DNA of 64,000 nt from Candidatus Hebobacterum abditum (lineage in GTDB: Bacteria; Armatimonadota; Hebobacteria; Hebobacterales; Hebobacteraceae), in the NCBI GenBank assembly GCA_029821875.1, contig JALGXW010000005.1, forward strand, positions 1 to 64,000, given 5' to 3'. A program made the translations under genes and the position numbers. Positions within the stretch are counted from its first letter, which is position 1; each line of letters starts with the position of its first letter. Below, piece after piece: positions 18,222 to 26,776 of this stretch. The notes beneath the pieces were generated by a model. The model was not told the DNA's origin. It worked only from the letters and a program-made list of their open reading frames with translations, and searched no databases.

Positions 18222-19277
18222 CTACCTGCGAGGCGAGGCACGACTGAAGCGCGCACTCTCCCCTGGGCCGCCGTGCCCGGTCTCTCGAATCAGGCCGCAG
18301 ATGACCATGCGATGGTCTGAGTGCTCGCTCTTCCGCGCGCTCAGCTGGTTCACGCGCCACTGCTCGCTCACCCAGACCTGGTCGAAGCGCAGCAGCGGGA
18401 AGTCGTTCGTCGCCGTGTTGGGCCAGCCTGCGCCGGCCTCGCCAAACGCATCTCGCAGACGGCCGGGCAACGCTCGAAGCGCTCCGTCCCTGCCCGGCGC
18501 ATTGAAGTCTCCCCCGAGGATCAGCGGGCCCTCTGCGGCTGAGTCGCCCACTTCAGCGGCGATGAGAGCGATCTGCTCGCGGCGGGCCCGGCGGTTCGCT
18601 CGTTGAGACCGCCAGCAGTCCCGCGAGAAGATGTTGAAGGAGAGTACCGGGGGCAGGAGGCGAAGGCTGACTACATCGGCCTCGACGCCTGTCGCCGTCG
18701 TGACGCGGGCTCTGACCGCGAATCTGCTCACTTCAGTCGGAAGCGGGATCTCCTCGGCCTGGCCTCGCACTGCGATGGCGGCATCCGGGCCACACACGAC
18801 TGACGCGCGCTCACCCATCTCGTCCTCGGCGAGTTGGCGGACCCTCTCGGCCTGAGGCGACTCCTGGAGCAGGACCACGTCGGCCCCCTGCCGCATCGCC
18901 TCCGCGGCGGCGCCCTCGCTTCCTCCGGCGCAGTTCATGGACACGACACGGACCGCGTCGCCCCGCTCTTGAGCAGCGCGCCACTCCGACGTGTTGCGCC
19001 CGACCTCTCTGAGAAGGGACATAGGCTCCTCAGCGAAGAGCAGCAAGAACACAAACCAGAGTAGGGCAACCGCGACGATGACGCGCATGTCGCGCCGCCG
19101 CCATGATATGAGCACGACAGCGATTCCCATGAAGAACCACACCCAGGCCGGGCAGAGCGTGATGAGGGCACAGGAGTCGGGCCTGCGCCAGTAACAGAGC
19201 GCGAGGCCCACGCAGAGCAGCGCGGACACGATACGCGTCCCTGTGCGAATCACGGCAACGGATCTGTGGCTGACCAT
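18222..19277 (-). CDS. Membrane-anchored endonuclease/exonuclease/phosphatase family protein
   Basis: About 351 residues. Three hydrophobic helices fill residues 10-85, then a soluble domain with the EEP motifs: SMNCAGG near 110, LLQES, ILGGDFNAPGRD near 275 and SEHSDHRMV near 325. These supply metal-binding Asn, Glu, Asp/Asn and the Asp-His pair. The family includes phosphodiesterases, nucleases and sphingomyelinase-like enzymes; with N-terminal helices this one probably acts at the outer face of the membrane. The ATG at 19277 is favoured because a promoter ends just upstream; the ribosome site is weak. Confidence 0.8.
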   Translation of the reverse strand: MVSHRSVAVIRTGTRIVSALLCVGLALCYWRRPDSCALITLCPAWVWFFMGIAVVLISWRRRDMRVIVAVALLWFVFLLLFAEEPMSLLREVGRNTSEWRAAQERGDAVRVVSMNCAGGSEGAAAEAMRQGADVVLLQESPQAERVRQLAEDEMGERASVVCGPDAAIAVRGQAEEIPLPTEVSRFAVRARVTTATGVEADVVSLRLLPPVLSFNIFSRDCWRSQRANRRARREQIALIAAEVGDSAAEGPLILGGDFNAPGRDGALRALPGRLRDAFGEAGAGWPNTATNDFPLLRFDQVWVSEQWRVNQLSARKSEHSDHRMVICGLIRETGHGGPGESARFSRASPRR

Positions 19278-19328
19278 TCGCAGCCCCGCGCGCCCATGTT
19301 CTTTTTGGCAGCGGCCGCGCTGGCCGCC

Positions 19329-19337
19329 ATTGTAGCA
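19329..19337 (-). promoter_or_regulatory. Extended -10 promoter for the EEP-family gene
   Basis: On the minus strand TGCTACAAT forms an extended -10 element (TG-n-TACAAT). It gives a start near 19322 and a leader of about 45 bases. No -35 element is visible. The same 11-mer TGTGCTACAAT occurs upstream of smc. Confidence 0.5.
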
Positions 19338-19360
19338 CAGTGCAGGCACACCGGGCGGGA

Positions 19361-19390
19361 TTGACTCGGCAGCCGACCGCGAGCTAGGAT
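19361..19390 (+). promoter_or_regulatory. Promoter for the ART-like gene
   Basis: TTGACT (19361-19366) and TAGGAT (19385-19390) are 18 bases apart. The predicted start near 19397 is only about 5 bases before the ATG at 19402, so the transcript may be leaderless. Confidence 0.5.
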
Positions 19391-19401
19391 GCTGCGGAAC
19401 G

Positions 19402-20253
19402 ATGGCACGACGAGCAGAGACCAAGCTATCCCGACGCCGACTGCTCCGCAGGATGAAGGCGGATGAGTTGCTGCGCGGGCCCAAGTGGGAGTGGGACTTC
19501 CTACACATCGCGGATGCCTACGCGGCGCGGCAGCAGCACCGCGGCGATGTCTCTCTGAACGATTTCGCGGTCGAACACGGCGCGCTGGCCTCCGCACTCT
19601 ATGAGAGGACGAAGGGCAACGGCCTGGTTCTGTGGCACGGGACCAGCGTCTCTCGGGCCGCCAAGATCCTGGAGCACGGCTTCGCCCACTACAAGGGCGT
19701 GTGGATGGCGTTCGGGACGAGCACGCCCCTCGGCTTCGCGAGAAACCGCGCGGCCGAGTCCGAGGGCCGCCCCGCCATCCTCATCAGTGTCATTGATCTG
19801 GATGTGTTTCAGCCGGGTGTCCACTTCGACGCAGCCGCGGACGTCCGGTTCCGGGCTGACGTGCCGCCCGAGGTCGTCCAGTATATGCTCACCGACAGGG
19901 AGTTCCGCTATGTGGGCAGCGGTCGAGTACCACGGCATCGGCTCCCGGCGAAGGCGAAGTTCGTCCGGAAGGGCGGCCGCTGGGTCGTGCCATCGCAGAA
20001 CCCGGCGACGTTCGACGCGCGGCAGGGCCTAACGTACACGACCGCGAGCGAATGGCTGGACCTTAAGCTGAGCAGGTTCTTCGCTGGCCGAGGTCGTGCA
20101 ACTCCGTTGGAGGCGTTCTGCTCAGTCTACGCGAACTGCACGCCTACGGCGGCACTCCCCCGAGAGACCGTCCTCGACTGGCTGATCGAGCACTGCGAGG
20201 TGGTAGCGCAGAGCCGCTGGGGTCCGTTGCTCCACATGGTCGCGAGGGCGTGA
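19402..20253 (+). CDS. Unrecognised protein with ADP-ribosyltransferase-like HGT motif
   Basis: I do not recognise a named family. The 283 residues are soluble and very basic at the N-terminus (four Arg-rich turns in the first 20). The stretch LVLWHGTSVSRAAKIL at residues 75-90, then EHGF, matches the pattern of PARP, KptA and other ART-fold proteins, in which the His of HGT binds NAD. Downstream, WMAFGTSTPLGFARN and AILISVIDLDVF resemble the following ART strands. A catalytic Glu cannot be placed with confidence. No signal peptide is present. A start at Met18 is possible. The function is unknown; ADP-ribosyl transfer is a hypothesis. Confidence 0.6.
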   Translation: MARRAETKLSRRRLLRRMKADELLRGPKWEWDFLHIADAYAARQQHRGDVSLNDFAVEHGALASALYERTKGNGLVLWHGTSVSRAAKILEHGFAHYKGVWMAFGTSTPLGFARNRAAESEGRPAILISVIDLDVFQPGVHFDAAADVRFRADVPPEVVQYMLTDREFRYVGSGRVPRHRLPAKAKFVRKGGRWVVPSQNPATFDARQGLTYTTASEWLDLKLSRFFAGRGRATPLEAFCSVYANCTPTAALPRETVLDWLIEHCEVVAQSRWGPLLHMVARA

Positions 20254-20401
20254 CTCGCAGGCGCGACTTGCCGCTGGCGGAGGCCGCGGAAGCTGTCCTC
20301 ACCCCTGGCCGCGTGGGCTACGCACTCAACGTCGCATCCGCGGCCAAAGGCATCCTCTCGCCGAGGACCATTGCTCGACGGAGCAGAAGAGGAGCGGAAC
20401 G

Positions 20402-21373
20402 ATGAGATACAACCGCGTCCCTGGGTCGGAGGTCGAGCTCTCGGAGATCGGCCTGGGAGGGCACGAGTTTCTGCCTGACGGCCGGGTGAAGGCGATGGGG
20501 GAGGAGTTCCACAAGTCCGTCACCCCGGGCGTGATCTGGGACGGCTTCGGGCAAGACAGCCGGCGCGAGATCCTGCAAGTCGCCTACGAGAGCGGCGTCA
20601 ACTTCTTCGATGTCACCATGGACTCGGAGAAGGAGGCCCTCGGACGCAATCTACAGGAGATGCCGCCGCCATATCCCGTCTACATACAGACGCGGCCGGA
20701 GGGCATGGTCTACAACAATGACCCATCGGATGAGGACAAGACAAAGCTTCTGGACTACGGGCTGCTGAAGGCGGAGGCCGAGCACGGGTGCGAGCTGCTG
20801 CACCGGGAGCGGATCGACCTCTACAACTTCGGACTCTTCCCCCCGGCGATCCAACGGCAGCCCGGCTATGTGAGGAAGCTCGCGAGGAATGTCGAGCAGC
20901 TCAAGGGGGACGGCCTCATCCGCTTCGCCTGCGTGGACACGCTGTCAGGCGAAGCACTGTCGCTCGAGATGATCGAGACGGCCAGCTTCGACGCCGTCTT
21001 CACGAACTTGAGCGTCGTTGGCGACGCCGCGCTCGAACACGTCATCCCCGCCGCGCAGGAGCGCGGGATGTCCATCTTCCTGCGGGAGGCCTTTCTCAAG
21101 GGGCGCCTCTTCAGCCTGGGCGAGGCCGCCGGGATCAGTGACCGGCCGCAGCTGGCCCGAGCCGCGGTGCGCTGGCTACTCGCGCAGGAGGTGGCGACCT
21201 CCCTCGTGCTCGGCGTGGCCTCAGCGGAGCTTCTGACCGAGAACCTGAGGGCGGCCCGGGAGCCGCAGCTGACCGACGAGGACAAGGCCGTGCTCGACAC
21301 GCTGCGAGCCAGCCCCGAGTTCGCCGAGGCCCGAGCCGGCCAGCACGACTTCTTCCTGAAGGGGTGGGGGTAG
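20402..21373 (+). CDS. Aldo/keto reductase family protein with degenerate catalytic tetrad
   Basis: A 323-residue TIM-barrel protein of the AKR family, recognisable from SEIGLGGHEF at the N-terminus, FFDVTMDSEKEALG near 68-81, RIDLYNFG near 137-144 and the cofactor block SLVLGVASAELLTEN near 270. The tetrad normally has Asp, Tyr, Lys and His. Asp70 is kept, but the Tyr position is Ser/Glu, the Lys position is Arg98 and the His position is Gly144. It may bind NAD(P)H without classical reductase chemistry or act differently. GAGGAG precedes the ATG. It is followed 83 bases later by the radical SAM gene, which has its own promoter. Confidence 0.8.
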   Translation: MRYNRVPGSEVELSEIGLGGHEFLPDGRVKAMGEEFHKSVTPGVIWDGFGQDSRREILQVAYESGVNFFDVTMDSEKEALGRNLQEMPPPYPVYIQTRPEGMVYNNDPSDEDKTKLLDYGLLKAEAEHGCELLHRERIDLYNFGLFPPAIQRQPGYVRKLARNVEQLKGDGLIRFACVDTLSGEALSLEMIETASFDAVFTNLSVVGDAALEHVIPAAQERGMSIFLREAFLKGRLFSLGEAAGISDRPQLARAAVRWLLAQEVATSLVLGVASAELLTENLRAAREPQLTDEDKAVLDTLRASPEFAEARAGQHDFFLKGWG

Positions 21374-21409
21374 CGCCAAGGGGATCTGCCAGTCTGTGCA
21401 AACATGCGT

Positions 21410-21438
21410 TTGACAACGCGGCCCACGCGTGGTATCGT
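21410..21438 (+). promoter_or_regulatory. Promoter for the radical SAM gene
   Basis: TTGACA (21410-21415), a perfect -35, is 17 bases from TATCGT (21433-21438). Transcription near 21445 would give a leader of about 12 bases with AAGGGG just before the GTG at 21457. It supports that start over an upstream in-frame candidate at 21364, which lies before the promoter. Confidence 0.6.
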
Positions 21439-21456
21439 CCGGTGAAGGGGGCCACC

Positions 21457-22671
21457 GTGGCGGCGCTGCTGACTGACAAGCTCATCAAGTTGTCTACCGG
21501 AGCGCGCTTCGACCTCTGTGCCACCTGCGGGGAGCCGACACAGGTGGATGCCAGCGATCTCCTTGCCTCGTCCATCACGCGCGTCGTTCGCCCCGACGGC
21601 GGCTTCTTCTCCGTGTTCAAGGTTCTGATGAGCGATGCGTGCCACTACGACTGCCTGTATTGCGCGAGCCGCGCCCAGCGGAGCTTCCGCCGACATCGTT
21701 TTGCACCCGATGAGTTGGCCGACACGTTCGTAGCTCTCCGCGATGAGGATCTCGTCAGCGGGTTGTTCTTGAGTTCCGCTGTCCACGGCACGCCGGCAGA
21801 GAGCATGGCGGACATGCTGACGGCAGTGGAGATTCTGCGGGAGAGGCATCGCTTCTGTGGCTATGTCCATTTGAAGATCCTCCCGGGCGCGCCCCGCGAT
21901 TACGTGCAGCGCGCAGTGGAACTCGCCGACCGCGTATCCGTGAACGTGGAAGCCCCGACACAAGGGGCCCTGGATCGGCTCGCAACTCGGAAGCGCCTCG
22001 CTGAGGACATTATCCAGCCGATGCACTGGGTCCGCCAGGCCGTGGAGCGAGCGGGTCCCGACGCCCTGAAGGCCGGCCAGACGACGCAGTTCGTCGTGGG
22101 TCCTGCAGGTGAATCCGACCGGGAGATACTCGGTTCCGTAGCTGCCCTCCGCCGAAGCGTAGGCCTCCGGAAGGCGCACTTCTCCGGCTTTGCGCCGGTG
22201 GACGACACGCCGCTCGAGGGAGAACCCGCCACGCCTCCTCTGAGGCAGCACCGACTCTACCAGGCCGAGTGGCTGCTGCGCGAGTACGGCTTCCAGCTTC
22301 CCGACATCAGCTTCGATGAAGAGGGGAAGCTGCCGCTGGATACGGACCCAAAGGTGGCCTTCGCTCTCCGGAATCTCCACCTCTTCCCCCTTGAGGTCAA
22401 TCGGGCCACGCGAGCGGAGCTGTTGCGCGTCCCGGGCATCGGTCCGCGGTCGGCCGCCCGTGTACTGGCCGCGCGCCGCAGGGAGCGGATCACGTCCCTG
22501 GCTCACCTGCGCGGGCTGGGCATGGTCGTGCGGCGCGCGGCGTTGTTCCTTCTCTGTGACGGTCGTCGCCTCGGGCAGTTCAGCGATCTGTTGAGAGAAC
22601 GGCCCATCCCACCAGAGCAACTCGAACTCTTTGGCTTCTCGTCCACTGCGAGAGCGCCTCAACCGGTGTAA
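21457..22671 (+). CDS. Radical SAM protein of the putative DNA modification/repair type, with helix-hairpin-helix
   Basis: 404 residues from the GTG at 21457. FDLCATCGEPTQ comes first, then the radical SAM cluster motif CHYDCLYC (three Cys, C-x3-C-x2-C) near residue 61. The C-terminal part carries a helix-hairpin-helix (VPGIGPRSAARVL near 325), typical of DNA binding. This architecture matches the family annotated as putative DNA modification/repair radical SAM protein. That family is usually next to a small partner protein with a DUF4130 domain; no such partner is visible here. Chemistry and target are unknown. The overlapping upstream reading frame extends back into the aldo/keto reductase gene but is not needed. 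Confidence 0.85.
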   Translation: MAALLTDKLIKLSTGARFDLCATCGEPTQVDASDLLASSITRVVRPDGGFFSVFKVLMSDACHYDCLYCASRAQRSFRRHRFAPDELADTFVALRDEDLVSGLFLSSAVHGTPAESMADMLTAVEILRERHRFCGYVHLKILPGAPRDYVQRAVELADRVSVNVEAPTQGALDRLATRKRLAEDIIQPMHWVRQAVERAGPDALKAGQTTQFVVGPAGESDREILGSVAALRRSVGLRKAHFSGFAPVDDTPLEGEPATPPLRQHRLYQAEWLLREYGFQLPDISFDEEGKLPLDTDPKVAFALRNLHLFPLEVNRATRAELLRVPGIGPRSAARVLAARRRERITSLAHLRGLGMVVRRAALFLLCDGRRLGQFSDLLRERPIPPEQLELFGFSSTARAPQPV

Positions 22672-22866
22672 GCCACGCCTTGCCCGCTATGGCGCACCGC
22701 GGCTGACTCGGGCGACTCCCTTCTCCCCGGCCGCGGTCATCCGCGACGAACGCCGCCAACTTCACCACGCTGCTGACCGCCTCGGCCGGAGTCAGCCTGG
22801 CAGGGGCGGCGGTGGCAATGCTTGAATGCATTCGCGGAAGACATTGGCGAGAGAAGAGGAAGGGCA

Positions 22867-24318
22867 ATGGAGCGCAGACATCTCGATACGGATGTGCTAG
22901 TCATAGGCAACGGCGGGGCCGGTTTGCGGGCGGCCTTCGAGGCGGCGGAGCAAGGCCGGCGAGTCGTGCTTGCCTCGAAGATTGGCGCCGATAGACCGAA
23001 CAGCACGGCCGTCATCGCTGGCTGGGGAGCACATGTGCCAACACACGAGGTCGAAGACTACTTCCACATGGTCGTGGAGGAAGGCAACTACCTGAGCGAT
23101 CAGGAGCTGGCCTGGCAGTATGCAGCGGAGGCGGCAGAGCGCATGCCTGAACTGCAGCGCTTCGGCGTCGAGATGCGACTGGACGCCTCGACGCTCGAGC
23201 GGCCCGGCACGACGAGGCAGCTGTGGTTCTTCCCCGGCCCGCGCGGGAGGCTCGGCGATGCGATCCGGGAGCCGCTGCGCGCGGCCGCCGCCGACAGAGG
23301 CGTTGCGATCCTCGACAACACGTTTGTGACGAGACTGCTGACCTCTGATGCGGCCGTTGTCGGGGCGACCGCGCTCGACCTGGAGACTGGCGACCTGATG
23401 GTGATATCCGCGAAGGCGGTCATCATCGCCAGTGGCGGGGCTTCCGGCATCTACGCGCGGCAGAACAACCCGGCCGGCACGACTGGTGACGGCTACGCGC
23501 TGGCCTATCGGGCGGGGGCCGAGCTGATCGACATGGAGTTCGACACCTTCATGATGTCGCACGAAGAACTGAACGGGCTGTTCAGCGGGGCGCTTTCTGA
23601 GGAGCAGGCGCTCTCGACGGCTGGTGCGCACTACTCGTGTGGCGGCATACGAGTCAACCGGGAACGCTGCTCGATGATCGCGAATCTGTTCGCGGCAGGC
23701 GAAGCGGCGGGAGGGACGTTTGGCTCGGCCCGGCTTGGCGGCTCGGCCGTCGGGGACATCGTCGTGTCGGGATTCCTGGCCGGCCGCAGCGCGGCGGAGG
23801 CCGCGGCGAGGGCACCTGAGCCAGACCCGTGCGAAGATCAGGTGCTGCAGGAAGAAGAGGACCTCTCGCGGATTCTGTCTCGCGAGGGGGCTCCGGCGAA
23901 GGAAGTGACGGCAGAGATCCGCGACGTCATGTGGCGGAAGGCGGGGCCCGTGAGAAGGCGAGAGACGCTTGCCGCCGCGATAGCAGATCTCGAACGCCTT
24001 CGGGGCAAGATCGCAGATATCTCCGCTGCCGACCCGCGCGAGCTCCGAGGGGCCGTAGAGGCGGAGATCATGCTCGACGTCGGAATTGCCATCGCTGCCG
24101 CCGCACTGGAACGTGACGAGAGCCGCGGGAACCACTGGCGGCTCGACCATCCCGAGCCGGACAATGGGAAGTGGCTGCGTAACCTCATCGTGACCCAGGG
24201 ATCGGATGGCAGTGCGAGCATTCGTGCCGAGGAGGTCTCGCTCACGCGCATCACCAAGGTCGGAGAATGTCGCCTCGGCTCTGCGTGGACCGGCGGGTAC
24301 GTCGAGCCACTCCCCTAA
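22867..24318 (+). CDS. FAD-dependent oxidoreductase, fumarate reductase/SdhA-like
   Basis: 483 residues from the ATG at 22867, preceded by GAAGGG. The N-terminal VLVIGNGGAGLRAA binds FAD, ASGGASGIY and TTGDGYALAYRAGA follow mid-protein, HYSCGGI and FAAGEAAGGTFG sit near residues 257-285, and the C-terminal helical domain of SdhA/NadB proteins is present. The QFHPT-type motif that normally follows GAELIDMEF is absent (FDTFMMSHE), so the substrate is probably not fumarate or succinate. No iron-sulfur or membrane partner is adjacent, suggesting a stand-alone soluble flavoenzyme. Confidence 0.82.
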   Translation: MERRHLDTDVLVIGNGGAGLRAAFEAAEQGRRVVLASKIGADRPNSTAVIAGWGAHVPTHEVEDYFHMVVEEGNYLSDQELAWQYAAEAAERMPELQRFGVEMRLDASTLERPGTTRQLWFFPGPRGRLGDAIREPLRAAAADRGVAILDNTFVTRLLTSDAAVVGATALDLETGDLMVISAKAVIIASGGASGIYARQNNPAGTTGDGYALAYRAGAELIDMEFDTFMMSHEELNGLFSGALSEEQALSTAGAHYSCGGIRVNRERCSMIANLFAAGEAAGGTFGSARLGGSAVGDIVVSGFLAGRSAAEAAARAPEPDPCEDQVLQEEEDLSRILSREGAPAKEVTAEIRDVMWRKAGPVRRRETLAAAIADLERLRGKIADISAADPRELRGAVEAEIMLDVGIAIAAAALERDESRGNHWRLDHPEPDNGKWLRNLIVTQGSDGSASIRAEEVSLTRITKVGECRLGSAWTGGYVEPLP

Positions 24319-24434
24319 CACGCCACCGCGAGCGCGACGGCTGGCGGCGCGAGCAGCCTGAGTCAGTTCGCCAGGACCTCCTGCTCGTGTGCCGAAAGCA
24401 TCTTCCACTGAGCTCCAGATACGGAGACGAACTG

Positions 24435-25778
24435 ATGAACTCGAAGAAACGCTACGTCCAGGTCGGCCTTGGGGGACGCGCCGGCATGTACACGCATGCC
24501 GTGATGGACACTTACGCGCACTGCTGCGAGATGGCCGGCTTCTGCGACAACAACGAAGGCCGCGCGCGAATGGCCGCGGAGCGAGCGAAGGCGGCGAGCG
24601 CCGACGTCCCGGTCTACGCGGCCGATGACTTCGACAGAATGGTCGAGGAGCAGAAGGCCGACTGCGTGATCGTGACCACTAAGGACTGCTGGCACGACCA
24701 CTACATCTGCCGGGCGATGGAGCTCGGGTGCGACGCCGTCACGGAGAAGCCGCTGACCACCGACGAGCAGAAGTGCCAGCGCATCATCGACACCCAGCGG
24801 AAGACCGGGAAGAAGTGCACCGTCACCTTCAACTACCGCTACGCGCCGCCGGCCACCCAGGTCAAGGGCCTGCTCATGTCGGGCGCGATCGGGGATGTGC
24901 TGTCGGTGGAGTTCAACTGGCTGCTCGACACCAGCCACGGGGCCGACTACTTCCGCCGCTGGCACCGCAACAAGGAGAACTCCGGCGGCCTGATGGTGCA
25001 TAAGGCGACCCACCACTTCGATCTTGTGAACTGGTGGCTGTCGGCCGTACCGGAGTCGGTGTTCGCCATCGGACAGAGGAGCTTCTATACCCCGCAGACC
25101 GCCGAGCGATACGGGCTCAGCAACCGGGCCGAGCGCTGCCTCGACTGCCCCGAATCCGGCCGGTGCTCCTTCCACCTGGACCTGCGTGCGCATGAGGGCA
25201 TGCAGCGGCTCTACCTCGACAACGAGGACTACGATGGCTATTTCCGAGACCGGTGTGTGTTCAGCAATCTGATCGACATCGAAGACACCATGAATGTTGT
25301 CGTCGCGTATGACACCGGCGCGAAGATGGCCTATTCCCTCAATGCCTTCTCGCCCTGGGAGGGCTTCCTGGTCTGCTTCAATGGCACCGAGGGCCGGCTG
25401 GAGCGCAAGGAGGTCCACAGCACCTACGTCAGCGGCGACGGCAAGACACCACACCAGGTCGCGCAAGACCAGAGCTACGTCCGGGTCTATCCGCACTTCA
25501 AGGCGCCCTACTCGGCGGAGGAGTGGACGGGTGAGGGCGGCCATGGGGGCGGCGACCCGCTGCTGCTCGACGATATCTTCAGCCCGAATCCGAAGCCGGA
25601 CAAGTACCTTCGCGCCGCTGACCAGCGGTCAGGGGCCTATTCGATTCTCACCGGTGTCGCAGCGAATCGGTCGATGGAGAGCGGGAAGCAGATTCGCATC
25701 GCCGATCTGGTGGAGAACATCGGCATGCCGGACTACCCGTCGATGCCCTCTCCCGCAGATCCCATAGCGATCACCTAG
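24435..25778 (+). CDS. Gfo/Idh/MocA family oxidoreductase
   Basis: 447 residues from the ATG at 24435 with GGAG 8 bases upstream. The N-terminal Rossmann domain has VGLGGRAGMYTHAV and the conserved EKPLTT near residue 104. GGLMVHKATHHFDL near 190 supplies the Lys/His region of the second domain. NAD(P)-dependent oxidation or reduction of a sugar or cyclitol is the family activity. A cysteine group, RCLDCPESGRC, near residue 235 is unlike the classical members and could bind metal or be structural. panB follows after 59 bases; the two may be cotranscribed, without an obvious pathway link. Confidence 0.88.
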   Translation: MNSKKRYVQVGLGGRAGMYTHAVMDTYAHCCEMAGFCDNNEGRARMAAERAKAASADVPVYAADDFDRMVEEQKADCVIVTTKDCWHDHYICRAMELGCDAVTEKPLTTDEQKCQRIIDTQRKTGKKCTVTFNYRYAPPATQVKGLLMSGAIGDVLSVEFNWLLDTSHGADYFRRWHRNKENSGGLMVHKATHHFDLVNWWLSAVPESVFAIGQRSFYTPQTAERYGLSNRAERCLDCPESGRCSFHLDLRAHEGMQRLYLDNEDYDGYFRDRCVFSNLIDIEDTMNVVVAYDTGAKMAYSLNAFSPWEGFLVCFNGTEGRLERKEVHSTYVSGDGKTPHQVAQDQSYVRVYPHFKAPYSAEEWTGEGGHGGGDPLLLDDIFSPNPKPDKYLRAADQRSGAYSILTGVAANRSMESGKQIRIADLVENIGMPDYPSMPSPADPIAIT

Positions 25779-25837
25779 ATCCCTAGCGCGGATGAGAGGA
25801 CACTTCACCTCACGAGCATAGAGCAAAGGAGACCACG

Positions 25838-26698
25838 ATGGCCAAGAAGATGATCCACGGTTTGCACCGCATGAAGCAGGAGGGCGAGAAGATAACCTGG
25901 CTGACGGCCTATGACTACCCGACCGCGCAGTTCGCCGAGGCCGCAGGGATCGACATGCTGTTAGTTGGCGATTCGCTCGGCATGTGCGTCTACGGCTATA
26001 AGGACACACTGCCTGTCACGATGGATCAGTGCATCGTGCACTGTGAGGCCGTCCGGCGGGGGGCCCCCAACACCTTCGTGATCGGCGACATGCCGTTCCT
26101 GAGCTACCAGTCCTCTGTCGAGAAGGCGGTGGAGAATACGGGGCGCTTCCTCAAGGAGGCCGGTGTCGATGCGATCAAGCTGGAGGGCGGCCGGCGCATA
26201 CTCCCGGTGGTGCGGGCGATTCTCGACGCCGGGGTCGTGGTGATCGGCCACATCGGGCTGACGCCGCAGAGCTCCGGGCAGCTCGGCGGCCACAGAGCCC
26301 AGGGGCGGACCGTGGAGTCAGCCCGCGCCCTGATCGACGACGCGCTCGCGCTGGAAGAGGCCGGCATCCAGATGCTGCTGCTGGAGGCGGTGCCGCCGGA
26401 GGTTGGCCAGTTCATCACCGAGAAGCTGGCGATCCCGGTGCTGTCCATCGGCGCGGGCATGCACTGCGACGGCCAGCTCCTCATCGTGAGCGACCTCATC
26501 GGCCAGTTCCAGGCTTTCACTCCGAAGTTCGTCAGGAAATACTGCAACGTCGCCGAGGTCGTCACCAACGCGATGAAGGAATACGCGGCCGACGTGCGGG
26601 CGGGGAAGTTCCCAACCGATGAGCACTGCTACCATATGCTGGAGGGGGAGTACGAGAAGTTCCAGGAGATGGTGAGCCAGTACGAGGAGCCTACCTAG
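25838..26698 (+). CDS. panB: 3-methyl-2-oxobutanoate hydroxymethyltransferase
   Basis: Adds a hydroxymethyl group from methylene-tetrahydrofolate to ketoisovalerate, the first committed step to pantothenate, in the cytosol. The metal-binding Asp residues are in VGDSLGM and IGDMPF, the substrate Lys in DAIKLEGG and the catalytic Glu in LEAVPPEVGQ; all are intact over 286 residues. AAAGGAGA precedes the ATG. panC and panD are not in the window. The folate dependence links it loosely with the fol genes 18 kb away. Confidence 0.96.
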   Translation: MAKKMIHGLHRMKQEGEKITWLTAYDYPTAQFAEAAGIDMLLVGDSLGMCVYGYKDTLPVTMDQCIVHCEAVRRGAPNTFVIGDMPFLSYQSSVEKAVENTGRFLKEAGVDAIKLEGGRRILPVVRAILDAGVVVIGHIGLTPQSSGQLGGHRAQGRTVESARALIDDALALEEAGIQMLLLEAVPPEVGQFITEKLAIPVLSIGAGMHCDGQLLIVSDLIGQFQAFTPKFVRKYCNVAEVVTNAMKEYAADVRAGKFPTDEHCYHMLEGEYEKFQEMVSQYEEPT

Positions 26699-26712
26699 GG
26701 TTGTCAGGAGTC

Positions 26713-26744
26713 CGGTGTTTCGGGGGCAACCTCCCCAAACACCG
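26713..26744. terminator. Bidirectional terminator hairpin between panB and the convergent gene
   Basis: Arms CGGTGTTT and AAACACCG pair perfectly, continued by GGGG/CCCC after one bulged C, with a short loop near 26727-26732. It lies 14 bases after the panB stop and 32 bases before the stop of the minus-strand gene. The A/T-rich lower stem could serve both directions. Confidence 0.6.
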
Positions 26745-26776
26745 AGAGGACGTGTCGATGGGGTGCGGCGCGCTCC

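Noticed and set aside
10391-20253. Toxin-antitoxin pair of the ART-like protein and the ADP-ribosylglycohydrolase
   Set aside because: The genes are 7.5 kb apart with unrelated genes and separate promoters between them.
20866-22662. A 598-residue minus-strand frame opposite the aldo/keto reductase and radical SAM genes
   Set aside because: It spans two well-supported plus-strand genes and has no domain signature.
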